The notes under the pieces are model-generated. The model was not told the origin of the DNA. It saw only the letters and a program-made list of their open reading frames with translations, and ran no database searches. Both the position numbers and the translations under genes were made by a program. From Agathobacter sp. (GTDB taxonomy: Bacteria > Bacillota > Clostridia > Lachnospirales > Lachnospiraceae), in contig JAFLRQ010000001.1 in assembly GCA_022511395.1 (NCBI GenBank), positions 10,291 through 69,584 of the forward strand: a DNA stretch of 59,294 nucleotides. Reading direction: 5' to 3'. Below, one piece after another: positions 57,043 to 59,294 of this stretch. Position 1 is the stretch's first letter, and each line of letters starts with the position of its first letter.

Positions 57043-59095
57043 TCATCGTCCTTTTTTCAATAACCATGCTCTTCCCGGCCGGCAATACGCTATCACCATG
57101 AACGGCCGTGCCCTGAATCAAATCCATTCCGGTCAGACTTTGCAGCAAAATGTCTTCCTCTGAAGTATTCAGATAGAATTCATATACACGGTTTTCTCCG
57201 TACCTTCTGTGATATTCCAGTCCCTTGGGCAGCCTGCGGAACTCAATCTCCGCTTCCTGCAGCAGCTTTTCGAAAAAAGCATCCATGCCGTCCATCGCGC
57301 ATCTTGCCGCCTGATAATATGCCGCTCCCTGTCCGCTTACTTTGCGCGTGAGCGCCGCCATTCCCTGATAAAAGTCCTCCTTGTATGTACCGAGAATTTC
57401 CGCGTCACTCACACGAAGCAGCTCCGCATAATCATAAACCTCCCAGTCGGCTTTCAAACTGTCATTTCCGACCATTTGAACTGCATTTTTGTCTGACGGA
57501 TATAAGGTGTCAATCTCTTCAACCGTTACGCCAAAGAGCTCCTTTAGCCCATCCCCCGGAAATCCGCCCTGATAACACAGACAGTTTTCATTCACATATC
57601 CGGTCACATAGGTTCCAAGAAGAATACCGCCGTTTTCTACAAATCGTTTCAGCTTATCCGCGATATCGTCCTTGAGCATATACAGCATCGGCGCAATCAC
57701 AAGACGATAGCCGTCCAGCGAATCTCCGGTTGAAATCATGTCCGCCTCCACACCGTATTCCATCAGCTTTGTCCAGTAATCCTGACAGGTTTTATCGTAT
57801 TTCTTCGTATGTCTGCTGAGTCCGCCGGCGTTTCCAAGCGCCCACCAATTGTCCCACTCAAAAATGACCGCGGCCTTGCTGCGCACAACAGATCCCTCTA
57901 CACATCCAAGCCGCTTCAGGATCTCTCCCGTTGCCGCAACCTCCTTAAAAACTCTTGTATCATTTGTCCCCAAATGATCAATCACCGCTCCGTGAAACTG
58001 TTCTGCCGCTCCACGGGACTTTCTCCACTGGAAATACTGTACCGTGTCCGATCCGCAGGCAAGTGCCTGCAGTGCAAACTGTTCATGGACACCGGGCCTC
58101 TTTAACTTATTGTATTCCATCCAGTTCACCTGTCCCGGCGCGCTCTCCATAAGCATAAATGGCTGTTCCTTCTTCATGCCTCTCATAAGCGCATGGTCAA
58201 ACGCACTGTCCATCATGATATCCGAGTAGCTTTCCCTGTCATTGTGGAATGCCGGATAATTGTCCCATGAGATGACATCTATGTGATCTGCCAGCACACG
58301 ATAGTCGATCTCCCAAAAACGCTTCATAAAATTTGTTGTGACCGGCACATTTTTGTTCTTGGAAAAGGTACGGATGGTCTCAATCTCGGTTTCCATATAC
58401 TCCGCAAAGTTCCTGCTCGTAAATCTCTTCCACTCGAGATTAAGTCCCATAATGGCGGTTTCTCCATTCGCATACGGCGGTTCTATCTGACAAAAATCCG
58501 TATATCTCTTACTCCAGAATGCCGTCCACCACTCATGATTCAGCTCATCGATATCATTGTGAAAGCGCTCCCTCAGATAATCCTGAAACTTCATCTTACA
58601 AGCATCACAGTAGCATTCTCCGCCAAATTCATTGGAAATGTGCCACATCAGAAGTCCCGGATGGTCCCCCACTGCCTCCGCAAGCTTTCGGTCAATGATG
58701 CTTACCTTTTTGCGATACAATTCCGAGGACATGCAATGATTGTGCCGGATTCCATGCCGATTCCGAATCCCCATTGCATCTACCCGCATCACCTCCGGAT
58801 ACTTCTGATCCAGCCATACCGGCCTTGCCCCGGATGGCGTGGCAAGAACCGTATAGATCCCATTCTCATACAGATTGTCCATAATCTGCTTCAGCCAGTC
58901 CAGATGAAACTCGCCCTCCCTCGGCTCATACATTGCCCAGGAAAATACCCCGAGCGTAGCTTCATTGATCCCCGCCTGCTTCATGTACTCGATATCTTTT
59001 TTCAGAACGTCCGGATCATCCAGCCATTGCTCCGGATTGTAATCTCCGCCATGCACAATGGCGCCCAGTTTTTTCCCAAATATATAGTTACTCAT
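57026..59095 (-). CDS. GH42 beta-galactosidase
   Basis: Hydrolyses terminal beta-galactosides (lactose, galacto-oligosaccharides or plant galactan fragments). The ~690-residue protein has no signal sequence, so it acts in the cytosol. Domain A is a barrel with YNPEQW and the acid/base Glu in MWHISNEFGGE (residue 157 counting from the first ATG), a CYCDAC zinc-type cluster (~161-167) and the nucleophile Glu in MLMESAPG (318). The B trimerisation domain and the C domain follow. Of two adjacent ATG codons the second (59095) is better spaced from GGAGG. It starts the cassette. Confidence 0.95.
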   Translation of the reverse strand: MSNYIFGKKLGAIVHGGDYNPEQWLDDPDVLKKDIEYMKQAGINEATLGVFSWAMYEPREGEFHLDWLKQIMDNLYENGIYTVLATPSGARPVWLDQKYPEVMRVDAMGIRNRHGIRHNHCMSSELYRKKVSIIDRKLAEAVGDHPGLLMWHISNEFGGECYCDACKMKFQDYLRERFHNDIDELNHEWWTAFWSKRYTDFCQIEPPYANGETAIMGLNLEWKRFTSRNFAEYMETEIETIRTFSKNKNVPVTTNFMKRFWEIDYRVLADHIDVISWDNYPAFHNDRESYSDIMMDSAFDHALMRGMKKEQPFMLMESAPGQVNWMEYNKLKRPGVHEQFALQALACGSDTVQYFQWRKSRGAAEQFHGAVIDHLGTNDTRVFKEVAATGEILKRLGCVEGSVVRSKAAVIFEWDNWWALGNAGGLSRHTKKYDKTCQDYWTKLMEYGVEADMISTGDSLDGYRLVIAPMLYMLKDDIADKLKRFVENGGILLGTYVTGYVNENCLCYQGGFPGDGLKELFGVTVEEIDTLYPSDKNAVQMVGNDSLKADWEVYDYAELLRVSDAEILGTYKEDFYQGMAALTRKVSGQGAAYYQAARCAMDGMDAFFEKLLQEAEIEFRRLPKGLEYHRRYGENRVYEFYLNTSEEDILLQSLTGMDLIQGTAVHGDSVLPAGKSMVIEKRTMNDEQI

Positions 59096-59269
59096 CATAC
59101 CTCCTCAAAACAGGTTTGCACCACTTTCCCATCGTATCATAAAAAAAACAATTTTTCCACAAATACATATTGACTTTTTCTATTCTCTATTGAAAATGAA
59201 GGTAGGCAATAAAGTGCAGACCGGATCAAGGATGAAAAATTACTGGAATTATAGGGAGGTATTTTGAAT

Positions 59270-59294
59270 ATGAAAAAGGAAAATAATACGGGCA
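59270..59294 (+). CDS. Start of a plus-strand gene (partial)
   Basis: An ATG at 59270 with GGGAGG eleven bases upstream opens a frame (MKKENNTG) that runs off the window. It is divergent from the GH42 gene, so a sugar transporter or regulator of that cassette would be a reasonable guess, but too few codons are visible to say. The 170 bases between the two genes are AT-rich and must hold both promoters. I see only weak matches (a TTGACT -35-like site near 59169), so none is called. Confidence 0.45.

Overview
The window looks like chromosomal DNA from a motile, endospore-lineage Firmicute, most likely of the family Lachnospiraceae. This is an inference from four things: the B. subtilis-like fla/che gene order (flgB to fliA, with flhF-flhG-cheB-cheA-cheW-cheC-cheD before the sigma factor), a CodY regulator, a sporulation sigma-K without a pro-sequence, and many glycoside-hydrolase genes. 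Most genes lie on the minus strand, so transcription runs mainly from high to low coordinates. No gene-free stretch exceeds about 210 bases, and I see no tRNA, rRNA, CRISPR array, insertion sequence or prophage.

Region by region, from right to left. (1) 54569-59294 is a carbohydrate cassette: a GH42 beta-galactosidase, an unassigned helical-barrel sugar-active protein and a GNAT acetyltransferase, with overlapping reading frames, plus the first codons of a divergent plus-strand gene at the right edge. (2) 53245-54600 is a secreted GH5 endoglucanase-type lipoprotein on the plus strand. (3) 49096-53034 is a three-gene unit: a thioredoxin-reductase-like flavoprotein that lacks the usual NADPH motifs, a phosphodiester glycosidase-family protein and a UvrD-like helicase. 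(4) 48764-49087 is a DUF1292 protein with a consensus promoter, divergent from a GH13 protein whose active-site residues are nearly all replaced, followed by a DUF5662 protein and sigK. (5) 39637-45265 holds comM, dprA, topA and codY. codY has its own promoter, which overlaps a good CodY-box match.

(6) 7260-39474 is the large flagellar/chemotaxis locus. Unit A (flgB, flgC, fliE, fliF, fliG, fliH, fliI, fliJ, a MotE-like protein, fliK, flgD, a TIGR02530-family gene, flgE) builds the rod, MS ring, export ATPase and hook. It ends at a bidirectional terminator. Unit B starts at a sigma-A-type promoter before motA and runs through motB, fliL, fliM, fliY, fliO, fliP, fliQ, fliR, flhB, flhA, flhF, flhG, a PilZ protein, cheB, cheA, cheW, cheC, cheD, a small membrane protein and fliA (sigma-28), with three poorly characterised genes at the tail. 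cheY, cheR and flbD, often found in such loci, are not present here.

(7) 5352-7078 is rpsB-tsf with its own promoter and terminator. (8) 1-5221 is an envelope and growth unit: a degenerate polysaccharide-deacetylase-like membrane protein, a bactofilin, pyrH, frr, uppS, cdsA and the start of dxr. It links ribosome recycling and UMP supply to undecaprenyl, phospholipid and isoprenoid precursor synthesis.

No wholly new multigene system is evident. The most interesting signals are three apparent pseudoenzymes or atypical enzymes (deacetylase, GH13, thioredoxin reductase), the CodY sites at codY, competing hairpins in the flgE leader, an unusual FlgD C-terminus, an exact 30-bp tandem duplication inside fliY, and the unassigned protein in the GH42 cassette.
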